From an uncultured Bacteroides sp. (GTDB lineage Bacteria > Bacteroidota > Bacteroidia > Bacteroidales > Bacteroidaceae), in NCBI GenBank assembly GCA_905198575.1, contig CAJKDC010000028.1, positions 1-26,246 of the forward strand: a stretch of 26,246 bases of DNA, read 5' to 3'. Under the pieces are notes generated by a model, which was given only the letters and a program-made list of their open reading frames with translations, made no database searches and was not told the DNA's origin. Shown here in pieces: positions 14,246 through 22,044 of this stretch. A program made the position numbers and the translations under genes. The stretch's first letter is position 1; each line of letters opens with the position of its first letter.

Positions 14246-14482
14246 TTTTTCAGGACTTTTTTCTTCATTAATTTTTCATTCGTCATACGATAATGGGCTT
14301 ACTTCCCTTATTTAAAAGGAATTAAAGAGCCGATTAAACTCTTTTTAAAACAAAAAAAACACAGAAAGTGAATAAGCATATACAAAAAACAATATTTTTG
14401 CATTGTTGCTTCTCTATAACAACGAGTTATAGAATATAAAGCATCCATACGAATACAAAAACACTTTTTAAAAACAACGATT
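14246..14482 (+). promoter_or_regulatory. leader and promoter region of gmd
   Basis: A -7 element TATTTTTG lies at 14393-14400 without a good -33 TTTG. Downstream, in the predicted leader, TCTATAAC and GTTATAGA (14413-14420, 14426-14433) form an 8-bp stem with a 5-base loop, about 50 bases before the ATG. The rest (14246-14392) is AT-rich and shows nothing further. Confidence 0.5.
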
Positions 14483-15574
14483 ATGAGAAAAGTTGCACTT
14501 ATTACGGGTATCACCGGACAGGACGGTTCTTACCTGGCCGAGTTTCTGATTGAAAAAGGTTACGAAGTACACGGCATCATGCGCCGCTCTTCGTCATTCA
14601 ACACCGGACGTATCGAACATCTCTATCTGGACGAATGGGTACGCGACATGAAACGCGACCGTCTGGTGAAACTGCACTGGGGAGATATGACAGACTCCAG
14701 TTCGCTGATTCGCATCATCGGTGATATTCATCCTACCGAAATCTACAACCTTGCAGCTCAAAGCCACGTAAAGGTTTCTTTCGATGTTCCTGAATATACG
14801 GCCGAGGCCGACGCTATCGGTACGCTGCGATTGCTCGAGGCTGTACGCATCTGCGGACTCGAAAAGACTTGCCGTATCTATCAGGCTTCTACGTCGGAGC
14901 TGTTCGGAAAGGTACAGGAGGTGCCGCAGAAAGAAACTACTCCGTTCTATCCGCGCTCGCCGTATGGTGTGGCCAAGCAGTATGGGTTCTGGATTACAAA
15001 GAATTACCGCGAGAGTTATGGCATGTTTGCAGTAAATGGCATCTTGTTCAACCACGAAAGCGAGCGCCGCGGCGAAACGTTTGTCACCCGCAAGATTACG
15101 CTGGCAGCAGCCCGCATCAAGCAGGGTTTCCAGGACAAGCTTTATCTGGGCAATCTGGACGCGCTGAGAGACTGGGGATATGCAAAGGATTATGTAGAAT
15201 GTATGTGGCTGATTCTCCAGCACGAAACGCCCGAGGATTTTGTCATCGCCACTGGCGAGATGCATACGGTCCGCGAATTCTGTACGCTGGCATTCCATTA
15301 TCTGGGTATCGAACTGAAATGGGAAGGCAGCGGCGTAGACGAAAAGGGTATTGACACGGCTACCGGAAAGGTGCTGGTAGAGGTAGACCCGAAGTATTTC
15401 CGTCCGTGCGAAGTTGAGCAGCTGCTGGGCGACCCGACCAAGGCCAAGACGCTGCTGGGCTGGAATCCTACAAAAACGCCTTTTGCCGAACTGGTGAGAA
15501 TCATGGTGGAACACGACATGAAGTTTGTGCGGAAACTGCACCTGAAAGCCAACTTAGACGAGCAACCTTACTAA
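14483..15574 (+). CDS. gmd: GDP-mannose 4,6-dehydratase
   Basis: Gmd converts GDP-D-mannose to GDP-4-keto-6-deoxy-D-mannose, the first step to GDP-L-fucose. The 363 residues belong to the extended short-chain dehydrogenase family: NADP-binding TGITGQDGS (8-16), the catalytic Ser/Thr-Glu of ASTSELFG (135-142), and the YxxxK pair Tyr161/Lys165 in SPYGVAKQY. Other Gmd signatures are MRRSSSFNTGRIEHLY and NHESERRGETFVTRKI. Length is normal. The next gene, fcl, starts 15 bases after the stop and completes the pathway, so the two are an operon. In Bacteroides GDP-fucose feeds fucosylation of capsules and glycoproteins. Confidence 0.98.
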   Translation: MRKVALITGITGQDGSYLAEFLIEKGYEVHGIMRRSSSFNTGRIEHLYLDEWVRDMKRDRLVKLHWGDMTDSSSLIRIIGDIHPTEIYNLAAQSHVKVSFDVPEYTAEADAIGTLRLLEAVRICGLEKTCRIYQASTSELFGKVQEVPQKETTPFYPRSPYGVAKQYGFWITKNYRESYGMFAVNGILFNHESERRGETFVTRKITLAAARIKQGFQDKLYLGNLDALRDWGYAKDYVECMWLILQHETPEDFVIATGEMHTVREFCTLAFHYLGIELKWEGSGVDEKGIDTATGKVLVEVDPKYFRPCEVEQLLGDPTKAKTLLGWNPTKTPFAELVRIMVEHDMKFVRKLHLKANLDEQPY

Positions 15575-15589
15575 CAGCACAGACGACTT

Positions 15590-16687
15590 ATGCTAGATAA
15601 ATCTGCAAAAATATATGTGGCCGGACACAACGGACTGGTGGGTTCGGCCATCTGGAACAACTTGTACCAGCGAGGATATACCAATCTGGTGGGACGCTCG
15701 CACAGGGAGCTGGATTTGCTGGACGGTGCTGCCGTAAAGCGTTTCTTCGACGAAGAGCGTCCTGAGGCTGTCGTACTGGCGGCTGCACATGTGGGCGGCA
15801 TCATGGCCAACTTGAATTATCGGGCGGATTTTATTTACGAAAATCTGCAAATCCAGCAGAACGTCATCGGCGAGAGTTTTCGCCACGGCGTAAAGAAGTT
15901 GCTTTTTCTGGGCAGCACGTGCATTTACCCGAAGGAAGCACCTCAGCCCATGAGCGAGGATGTGCTCCTCACCTCACCGCTGGAATATACCAACGAGCCG
16001 TATGCCATCGCCAAAATAGCCGGACTGAAGCTGTGCGAAAGCTTCAATCTGCAGTATGGTACCAACTATATTGCTGTGATGCCAACCAATCTGTACGGGC
16101 CGAATGACAATTTCCATCTGGAAAACAGTCATGTGCTACCGGCTATGATTCGGAAAATCCATCTTGCCAAATGTCTGAACCTGCACGACTGGGAAGCTGT
16201 GAGAAAGGACCTGAACCTGCGTCCGGTAGAAGGTGTTACGGGGGAATGTACGGAACAGGAAATCCTGAACAAGCTGGAACGCTTCGGCATCACGCCACAG
16301 GCGGTTACACTCTGGGGAACAGGCAAGCCGATGCGCGAATTTCTATGGAGTGAGGAAATGGCCGATGCCAGCGTGCATGTCTTGCTGAACGTGGACTTTA
16401 AGGATACCCATGACCCTACTTGCCGTGAAGTGCGGAACTGCCACATCAATGTAGGTACCGGCGTTGAGATAAGCATCCGCGAAGTAGCCGAAAAAATCAA
16501 GCTGGAGCTGGGTTACGAAGGACTGCTGAAATGGGATGCAACCAAACCCGACGGAACACTGCGCAAGCTGACAGACGTGAGCAAGCTGCATGCCTTGGGA
16601 TGGCACCACAAGATAGAGATAGACGAAGGGATTCATAAATTGTACGAATGGTACAAAAAAGGAATATGTATTAATCACCATTCCTGA
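15590..16687 (+). CDS. fcl: GDP-L-fucose synthase
   Basis: Fcl (WcaG) epimerises and reduces GDP-4-keto-6-deoxymannose to GDP-L-fucose using NADPH. The 365 residues have the NADP loop AGHNGLVGSA (11-20), the catalytic Ser109 in GSTCIYP and Tyr138/Lys142 in NEPYAIAKIAGLKLCES, and the substrate-side GPNDNFHLENSHVLPA. Compared with the E. coli enzyme (321 residues) it has an extra segment of about 40 residues around 187-230 (NLHDWEAVRKDLNLRPVEG and following). I associate this long form with Bacteroidales. It is co-transcribed with gmd, 15 bases downstream. Confidence 0.97.
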   Translation: MLDKSAKIYVAGHNGLVGSAIWNNLYQRGYTNLVGRSHRELDLLDGAAVKRFFDEERPEAVVLAAAHVGGIMANLNYRADFIYENLQIQQNVIGESFRHGVKKLLFLGSTCIYPKEAPQPMSEDVLLTSPLEYTNEPYAIAKIAGLKLCESFNLQYGTNYIAVMPTNLYGPNDNFHLENSHVLPAMIRKIHLAKCLNLHDWEAVRKDLNLRPVEGVTGECTEQEILNKLERFGITPQAVTLWGTGKPMREFLWSEEMADASVHVLLNVDFKDTHDPTCREVRNCHINVGTGVEISIREVAEKIKLELGYEGLLKWDATKPDGTLRKLTDVSKLHALGWHHKIEIDEGIHKLYEWYKKGICINHHS

Positions 16688-16693
16688 AATGAG

Positions 16694-16712
16694 ATTTGTA
16701 AAGAATACAAAT
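16694..16712 (+). repeat. small perfect hairpin after fcl
   Basis: ATTTGTA (16694-16700) and TACAAAT (16706-16712) with a 5-base loop. No T-run follows. It lies just past the fcl stop and 24 bases before the pflB -33 element; it might be a weak terminator or a binding site. Confidence 0.4.
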
Positions 16713-16735
16713 TGGGAATATAACTAATTTTAGGT

Positions 16736-16767
16736 ATTGTACATTAAATTAATTATTCGTATCTTTG
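16736..16767 (+). promoter_or_regulatory. promoter of pflB
   Basis: ATTG (16736-16739), 20 bases, TATCTTTG (16760-16767). The -7 element is perfect and the -33 is one mismatch from TTTG. The leader is about 35 bases. Confidence 0.75.
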
Positions 16768-16808
16768 CGACAGTTTTCAATGAAACATTAACCCAATAAT
16801 TTATTTTT

Positions 16809-19031
16809 ATGGCAATGAATTTTAAAGAAGGTCGCTGGAACCACGAAATCAACGTAACCGATTTCGTCAAGACAAACATCACCCCTTACGAAGGTGACGC
16901 GTCATTTTTGGTGGGCCCAACAGAACGCACAAAAGCAGTTTGGAACAAATGTTTGGAAGCTTTGGCTGAAGAACGCGCAAACAACGGTGTACGCTCACTT
17001 GATCCATCTACAGTTTCAACCATTACTTCTTTTGCTGCCGGTTACATCGATAAGGATAATGAAGTTATCGTAGGTTTGCAGACTGACGAAGTGCTGCGCC
17101 GCGCTATCAAACCTTTTGGAGGTATTAAGGTTGTTGAAAAAGCATGCCGTGAAAACGGTGTAGAAGTTGATCCTAAAGTAAAAGATATTTTTACTCACTA
17201 TCGCAAGACGCACAACGACGGCGTTTTCGATGCATATACTGAAGAAATCCGCTCATTCCGTTCATTGGGATTCCTTACCGGTCTGCCCGATAACTATGCT
17301 CGCGGACGTATAATCGGTGACTACCGCCGTCTGGCTCTTTACGGTATCGACCGCCTGATTGAAGCTAAGCAGGACGACTTGCGTCACTTGACAGGCCCGA
17401 TGACTGAAGCTCGTATCCGTCAGCGCGAAGAGGTTGCTGAACAGATCAAGGCTTTGAAGGAAATCAAAATCATGGGTCAGCAGTATGGTCTGGACCTGAG
17501 CCGCCCGGCTACAAACGCACAGGAAGCTGTTCAGTGGGTATATATGGCTTATCTGGCTGCTGTTAAGGAACAAGACGGAGCTGCCATGTCATTAGGAAAC
17601 GTTTCTTCGTTCCTTGATATCTATATCGAATACGATTTGGCTCACGGCATTTTGGACGAGTCTTTGGCTCAGGAGCTGATTGACCAGTTCGTTATCAAGT
17701 TGCGTATGGTACGCCACTTGCGTATGCAGGCTTATACTGACATCTTTGCAGGAGACCCGACTTGGGTAACTGAAGCTATCGGCGGACGTTTCAACGACGG
17801 ACGTACTAAGGTTACCAAGACTTCTTTCCGTTTCTTGCAGACATTGTACAACCTCGGTCCTTCACCAGAACCAAACTTGACTATTCTGTGGAGTCCTGAA
17901 CTGCCGGAAGGTTTCAAGAACTTCTGTGCACAGGTTTCTATCGATACATCTTCTATCCAGTACGAAAACGACGACCTTATGCGTGAAGTTCGTAACTCGG
18001 ACGACTACGGTATCGCTTGCTGTGTATCTTATCAGGATATCGGCCGTCATATCCAGTTCTTCGGTGCACGCTGTAACTTGGCTAAGGCGCTGCTGCTGGC
18101 TATCAACGGTGGACGCTGCGAAAACACGGGTACTGTAATGGTGAAAGACATTCCGGTACTGAGCGGTGACGTACTGAACTTTGAAGAGGTGCTGGCTAAC
18201 TATAAGAAGGTATTGAAGGAAATGGCTCGTGTTTATAACGAAGCGATGAATATCATTCATTATATGCACGACAAGTACTACTACGAAAAAGCGCAGATGG
18301 CTTTCGTGGATACTGACCATGTAATCAACCTGGCTTACGGTGTTGCTGGTATGTCTATCGCAGTTGACTCACTGTCGGCTATCAAATATGCAAAGGTAAC
18401 TGCTAAGCGTAACGAAATCGGTCTGACTGAAGGTTTCGACATCGAAGGTGAATTCCCATGCTTCGGTAACGATGACGACCGCGTAGACCACTTGGCTGTA
18501 GACTTGATTTACTACTTCGACGAAGAATTGAAGAAGTTGCCTATCTACAAGAACGCTAAACCGACACTTTCTATCCTGACCATTACTTCGAACGTAATGT
18601 ACGGTAAGAAAACAGGTGCTACTCCTGACGGACGTGCCAAAGGTGTAGCTTTTGCTCCGGGTGCAAACCCAATGCACGGACGTGACAAGAACGGTGCTGT
18701 TGCATCATTGAGCTCTGTAGCCAAACTTCGCTACCGTGACTCTCAGGATGGTATCAGCAACACATTCTCTATTGTTCCGAAATCACTGGGTGTAGATATG
18801 GAAAACCGTATTGAGAACCTGGTAACCATGATGGACGGATATTTCGTGAAAGGCGCTCACCACCTGAACGTGAACGTGCTGAACCGCGAAATGCTGGAAG
18901 ACGCTATGGAACATCCGGAAAAATATCCGCAGCTGACTATCCGTGTATCGGGTTATGCGGTGAACTTCATCAAGCTGAGCCGCGAGCATCAGTTGGAAGT
19001 TATTTCAAGAAGTTTCCACGAACGCATGTAA
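16809..19031 (+). CDS. pflB: formate C-acetyltransferase (pyruvate formate-lyase)
   Basis: PFL cleaves pyruvate with CoA to acetyl-CoA and formate by a glycyl-radical mechanism, a main step of fermentation in the cytoplasm. The 740 residues contain the adjacent active-site cysteines Cys404-Cys405 in GIACCVSYQD and the radical-bearing Gly715 in RVSGYAVNF near the C-terminus; both agree with E. coli PFL allowing for its slightly greater length. Codon use is strongly biased to GGT, GCT, AAC and CGT, consistent with high expression. The activase gene follows 120 bases later, after a large hairpin. The start ATG at 16809 gives MAMNFKEGRWNHEINVTDFV, a normal family N-terminus. Confidence 0.98.
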   Translation: MAMNFKEGRWNHEINVTDFVKTNITPYEGDASFLVGPTERTKAVWNKCLEALAEERANNGVRSLDPSTVSTITSFAAGYIDKDNEVIVGLQTDEVLRRAIKPFGGIKVVEKACRENGVEVDPKVKDIFTHYRKTHNDGVFDAYTEEIRSFRSLGFLTGLPDNYARGRIIGDYRRLALYGIDRLIEAKQDDLRHLTGPMTEARIRQREEVAEQIKALKEIKIMGQQYGLDLSRPATNAQEAVQWVYMAYLAAVKEQDGAAMSLGNVSSFLDIYIEYDLAHGILDESLAQELIDQFVIKLRMVRHLRMQAYTDIFAGDPTWVTEAIGGRFNDGRTKVTKTSFRFLQTLYNLGPSPEPNLTILWSPELPEGFKNFCAQVSIDTSSIQYENDDLMREVRNSDDYGIACCVSYQDIGRHIQFFGARCNLAKALLLAINGGRCENTGTVMVKDIPVLSGDVLNFEEVLANYKKVLKEMARVYNEAMNIIHYMHDKYYYEKAQMAFVDTDHVINLAYGVAGMSIAVDSLSAIKYAKVTAKRNEIGLTEGFDIEGEFPCFGNDDDRVDHLAVDLIYYFDEELKKLPIYKNAKPTLSILTITSNVMYGKKTGATPDGRAKGVAFAPGANPMHGRDKNGAVASLSSVAKLRYRDSQDGISNTFSIVPKSLGVDMENRIENLVTMMDGYFVKGAHHLNVNVLNREMLEDAMEHPEKYPQLTIRVSGYAVNFIKLSREHQLEVISRSFHERM

Positions 19032-19063
19032 TGGTTAAAATCAACCTGATTACTTTATAACAT

Positions 19064-19140
19064 AATGTCATTCCGGATGGCAGGAGGTCGTTTCTTGAAA
19101 AAGAAAACAATCCTGCTGACTGGAATGACATTGCTTTTAT
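19064..19140 (+). ncRNA. long structured hairpin between pflB and pflA
   Basis: Outer arms AATGTCATTCC (19064-19074) and GGAATGACATT (19122-19132) match over 11 bases. Inside, CAGGA (19081-19085) pairs with TCCTG (19111-19115), and TTTCTT (19091-19096) pairs with AAGAAA (19101-19106) around a GAAA tetraloop (19097-19100). The outer stem is followed by T-rich GCTTTTATTTTTAC. It can act as a partial terminator or mRNA-end protector that lowers pflA relative to pflB; that role is inference. Confidence 0.6.
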
Positions 19141-19151
19141 TTTTACAGAAC

Positions 19152-19880
19152 ATGATTAGAGTACACTCATACGAATCGCTGGGTACATACGACGGACCTG
19201 GTATCCGCCTGGTAGTTTTCCTGCAGGGATGCAATTTCCGCTGCCTGTATTGCGCCAACCCGGACACAATAGATGCCAAGGGAGAAAGTAAAGAAACTCC
19301 GGCCGAAGAGATTTTGCGTATGGCTGTCAGCCAGAAGCCTTTCTTCGGGAAAAAAGGAGGTATCACTTTCAGCGGTGGAGAGCCTACCTTTCAGGCCAAA
19401 GAGCTGATTCCGCTTTTCCGGATGCTGAAAGAAGCGGGTATCCATATCTGCGTAGATACAAACGGCGGTATATGGAACGACAGCGTTAAGGAACTGCTTT
19501 CGCTGGCCGATCTGGTATTGCTGGACATCAAGGAGTTCAACAACGAACGGCACAAAACGCTGACGGCACGCAGCAACGAGCAGACGCTGAAAACGGCACA
19601 ATGGCTGGAGGAAAACAAGAAACCGTTCTGGCTCCGCTACGTACTGGTACCGGGATACAGTGCTTTCGAAGAAGATATTACCGCCATGGGAGAACGGCTT
19701 AAAGACTATCAGATGATAGAACGTGTAGAGATTCTCCCCTACCACACGCTGGGCGTACATAAGTACGAAGCCATGAATATGGAATATAAACTGAAGAATG
19801 TACGCATGAATACGCCGGAAGAACTGGAACGCACCAAAGCATTGTTCCAGCAGTTCTTCAAGACTGTATATGTCAACTGA
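19152..19880 (+). CDS. pflA: pyruvate formate-lyase activating enzyme (radical SAM)
   Basis: PflA uses S-adenosylmethionine and a 4Fe-4S cluster to place the glycyl radical on PFL. The 242 residues from this ATG carry the radical-SAM motif Cys27-x3-Cys31-x2-Cys34 (GCNFRCLYCANPDT), the family segment TYDGPGIRLVVFLQGC, FSGGEPTFQ and the VDTNGG and LLDIKEFN motifs. An in-frame ATG at 19065 would add 29 residues with no family resemblance, encoded by the hairpin, so I prefer the start at 19152 (MIRVHSYESLGTYDGPG), which matches known PflA N-termini. It is transcribed with pflB by readthrough of the hairpin and ends at a strong terminator. Confidence 0.95.
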   Translation: MIRVHSYESLGTYDGPGIRLVVFLQGCNFRCLYCANPDTIDAKGESKETPAEEILRMAVSQKPFFGKKGGITFSGGEPTFQAKELIPLFRMLKEAGIHICVDTNGGIWNDSVKELLSLADLVLLDIKEFNNERHKTLTARSNEQTLKTAQWLEENKKPFWLRYVLVPGYSAFEEDITAMGERLKDYQMIERVEILPYHTLGVHKYEAMNMEYKLKNVRMNTPEELERTKALFQQFFKTVYVN

Positions 19881-19903
19881 TTCCTGTCGGTATACCTATA
19901 TAG

Positions 19904-19940
19904 AAAACGTCTCCACCGGTAACGGTGCGGGACGTTTTTT
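19904..19940 (+). terminator. terminator after pflA
   Basis: AAAACGTC (19904-19911) with GACGTTTT (19931-19938), inner CACCG/CGGTG (19914-19918, 19923-19927) and a GTAA loop, followed by more T. Strong intrinsic terminator. Confidence 0.92.
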
Positions 19941-19959
19941 ATGTAAAAATATTGTAACA

Positions 19960-19998
19960 ACAGATAAACTAATCTGTAATATAAGGCATATACATTTG
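19960..19998 (+). promoter_or_regulatory. -7 element and dyad upstream of the LpxH-like gene
   Basis: TACATTTG (19991-19998) matches TAnnTTTG, 22 bases before the ATG at 20021. No TTTG is present at -33; instead the inverted repeat ACAGAT-N6-ATCTGT (19960-19977) occupies that place, suggesting activator binding. Confidence 0.5.
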
Positions 19999-20020
19999 CA
20001 TAGACTTAAAAACAGAAGCT

Positions 20021-20830
20021 ATGTATCTAAGAAAAAATTATCGTACCGTGGTCCTCTCGGATATTCACTTGGGAACATCACACTCCAAGGTAGCAGAAGT
20101 GAGCAACTTCCTCCGCACGGTAAATTGTGAACGCCTTATCTTGAACGGAGACATCATCGACGGATGGCATCTGCAGAAAAACGGCACCAAGAAATGGCAG
20201 CCTGCACACACGCAATCTTTTAAAATCATCATGAAACTGATGGAGAAGCGTGGCACCGAGGTTATTTACGTACGCGGTAATCACGATGATTTTCTGGATA
20301 ATCTGGCTCCTATCCGATTTGCCAACATCCAGATAGTAAAGGATTATATCCTGGAAGGGGCAAATGGCAAACGATATTACGTAACGCACGGCGACATCTT
20401 CGACCGTGTCACCACACAGATGAAATGGCTGGCGCATCTGGGTGATGTCGGTTATACGTTCCTTTTGTGGTTCAACGGATGGTACAACCGTTACCGCTCC
20501 TGGAAAGGTAAACCTTATTATTCACTGTCGCAAAAGATAAAGCTGAAAGTAAAGTCTGCCGTATCCTATATCTCCAACTTCGAATCGACTCTGGCCGAGT
20601 TTGCCGCTTCCAGAAAATGCGACGGAATTATTTGCGGACACATACATCAGTCGGCCGACATGTATTACGGAAAAATCCATTATCTAAACTCGGGCGACTG
20701 GGTAGAAAGCCTGACTGCGCTTACCGAAGACGAAAACGGACAATGGAGTATTTTCTGCTACACTGACGCTGAGCAGCAAATGAAAGAAACTTCTTTTGAA
20801 CAAACAACCCTCATATCTTCTGCATCATGA
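20021..20830 (+). CDS. metallophosphoesterase, LpxH-like (UDP-2,3-diacylglucosamine diphosphatase family)
   Basis: 269 residues with a full calcineurin-like dinuclear metal site: Asp14 and His16 in SDIHLG, Asp44 in NGDIIDGW, Asn87-His88 in RGNHDD, His123 in THGD, and His207/His209 in CGHIHQ. The pattern and size match the LpxH branch that removes UMP from UDP-2,3-diacylglucosamine in lipid A synthesis. Bacteroidales genomes often have several such proteins, so this could be a paralogue with another phosphodiester substrate. The stop overlaps the start of the glycosyltransferase gene (ATGA at 20827-20830), so they are translationally coupled, which favours a lipid or envelope glycoconjugate role. 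Confidence 0.9.
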   Translation: MYLRKNYRTVVLSDIHLGTSHSKVAEVSNFLRTVNCERLILNGDIIDGWHLQKNGTKKWQPAHTQSFKIIMKLMEKRGTEVIYVRGNHDDFLDNLAPIRFANIQIVKDYILEGANGKRYYVTHGDIFDRVTTQMKWLAHLGDVGYTFLLWFNGWYNRYRSWKGKPYYSLSQKIKLKVKSAVSYISNFESTLAEFAASRKCDGIICGHIHQSADMYYGKIHYLNSGDWVESLTALTEDENGQWSIFCYTDAEQQMKETSFEQTTLISSAS

Positions 20831-21948
20831 AATATCTGTTTATCGTACAAGGGGAAGGAAGAGGACATCTCACCCAGGCTATTGCCATGGAAGACATTCT
20901 GCGCTGCAACGGACACGAAGTTGTTGAAGTTCTGGTAGGAAAAAGCAATAACAGACAACTTCCGGGATTCTTCAACAGAAGCATACATGCTCCTATCAAA
21001 CGGTTTGAAAGTCCCAACTTTCTGCCTACCGCATCCAACAAACGAAACAACCTGACACGAAGCATTGCATATAATCTGACCAAACTTCCTACCTACCTGC
21101 AGAGCATCCGCTTTATCCGTAAGCGCATTCAGGAAACGGGAGCTGACATCGTCATCAACTTCTATGAACTGCTGACCGGATTTGCATATGCATTATACAG
21201 AATCAAGACGCCTCAAATATGCGTGGGACACCAATACCTGTTCTTGCATAAAGACTTTCGGCTGCCTGAGCAGAACAGAGGCAGCATTGCGCTGCTGAAC
21301 TTTTTTTCACGCCTTACTTGCATAGGTGCCCGCAAAAAACTGGCTCTTTCTTTCTGCAACATGGAGGAGGACAAGAAGCAGCACATTCAGGTAGTACCGC
21401 CACTGCTCCGGCGTGAAGTTTTCCAACAGGAAGTCTCTAACGGCGATTATGTTCACGGATACATGGTCAACTCGGGATTCGCTGAAAATATACTGCAATG
21501 GCATAAAAAGAATCCTGCCACTCCTCTTCGAATCTTCTGGGACCGATGGGAGGAAAGCCCTGTAAAAAAAGTAGACGAGACCCTGAGCTTCTATCAGTTG
21601 GATGATGTGGAGTTCCTCCGTCAAATGGGAGGCTGCAAGGCCTATGCCAGCACAGCCGGCTTTGAGTCTATCTGCGAAGCCATGTATCTGGGCAAGCCTA
21701 TCATGATGGTACCGGCTCACATCGAACAAGACTGCAATGCCTTCGATGCTGCCAACAATGGTGCAGGTATCGTATCCCAGGACTTTGCACTGAACGAGCT
21801 GCTGGATTTTGCAGAACATTACACTCCTAACCCTAAATTCAGATATTGGGCAGAAAGTGCTCCGTACATCATCCGCTACGCTCTGGAAAACGATGTCTAT
21901 CAGGAATCACCGTTAGACCACATGTATATGGTAGAAGAATTTATTTGA
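20827..21948 (+). CDS. glycosyltransferase, GT-B fold (MurG/GT28-like)
   Basis: 373 residues. The N-terminus YLFIVQGEGRGHLTQAIAMEDIL is the typical first beta-strand and glycine loop of GT-B enzymes of the Glyco_trans_1_3/MurG-like group. The C-terminal half has the donor-binding pattern GGCKAYASTAGFESICEAMYLGKPIMMVPAHIEQDCNAFDAAN, as in MurG and diacylglycerol glucosyltransferases. There is no membrane-spanning segment; probably a peripheral membrane enzyme. The acceptor is unknown: a glycolipid would fit its 4-base overlap with the LpxH-like gene. Stop TGA at 21946-21948, followed by a long hairpin. Confidence 0.88.
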   Translation: MKYLFIVQGEGRGHLTQAIAMEDILRCNGHEVVEVLVGKSNNRQLPGFFNRSIHAPIKRFESPNFLPTASNKRNNLTRSIAYNLTKLPTYLQSIRFIRKRIQETGADIVINFYELLTGFAYALYRIKTPQICVGHQYLFLHKDFRLPEQNRGSIALLNFFSRLTCIGARKKLALSFCNMEEDKKQHIQVVPPLLRREVFQQEVSNGDYVHGYMVNSGFAENILQWHKKNPATPLRIFWDRWEESPVKKVDETLSFYQLDDVEFLRQMGGCKAYASTAGFESICEAMYLGKPIMMVPAHIEQDCNAFDAANNGAGIVSQDFALNELLDFAEHYTPNPKFRYWAESAPYIIRYALENDVYQESPLDHMYMVEEFI

Positions 21949-21977
21949 AAATATTTAATACATATTAATTTTATTTC

Positions 21978-22017
21978 TTATCTTAGGGGAGTTTAATTAT
22001 AAATGCCCCTAAGATAA
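21978..22017. repeat. near-perfect 40-base palindrome between the glycosyltransferase gene and ppk1
   Basis: TTATCTTAGGGG (21978-21989) and CCCCTAAGATAA (22006-22017) pair over 12 bases; after one A/G mismatch, five more pairs close an ATTA loop. Only TTT follows on the plus strand, so it is a poor intrinsic terminator. A possible promoter for ppk1, TTTA-N21-TATCTTAG (21954-21957, 21979-21986), overlaps its first arm. Confidence 0.65.
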
Positions 22018-22044
22018 TTTCATTATAATAAAACCCCTCAGAAT

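Noticed and set aside
14594..15541. Long minus-strand frame (315 codons) opposite gmd
   Set aside because: It is antisense to a strongly conserved enzyme gene and has no recognisable domain; a by-product of codon bias in gmd.
19065..19151. In-frame upstream ATG that would extend pflA by 29 residues
   Set aside because: The added residues are encoded by the hairpin, do not resemble the family N-terminus, and MIRVHSYESLGTYDGPG at 19152 is the normal PflA start.
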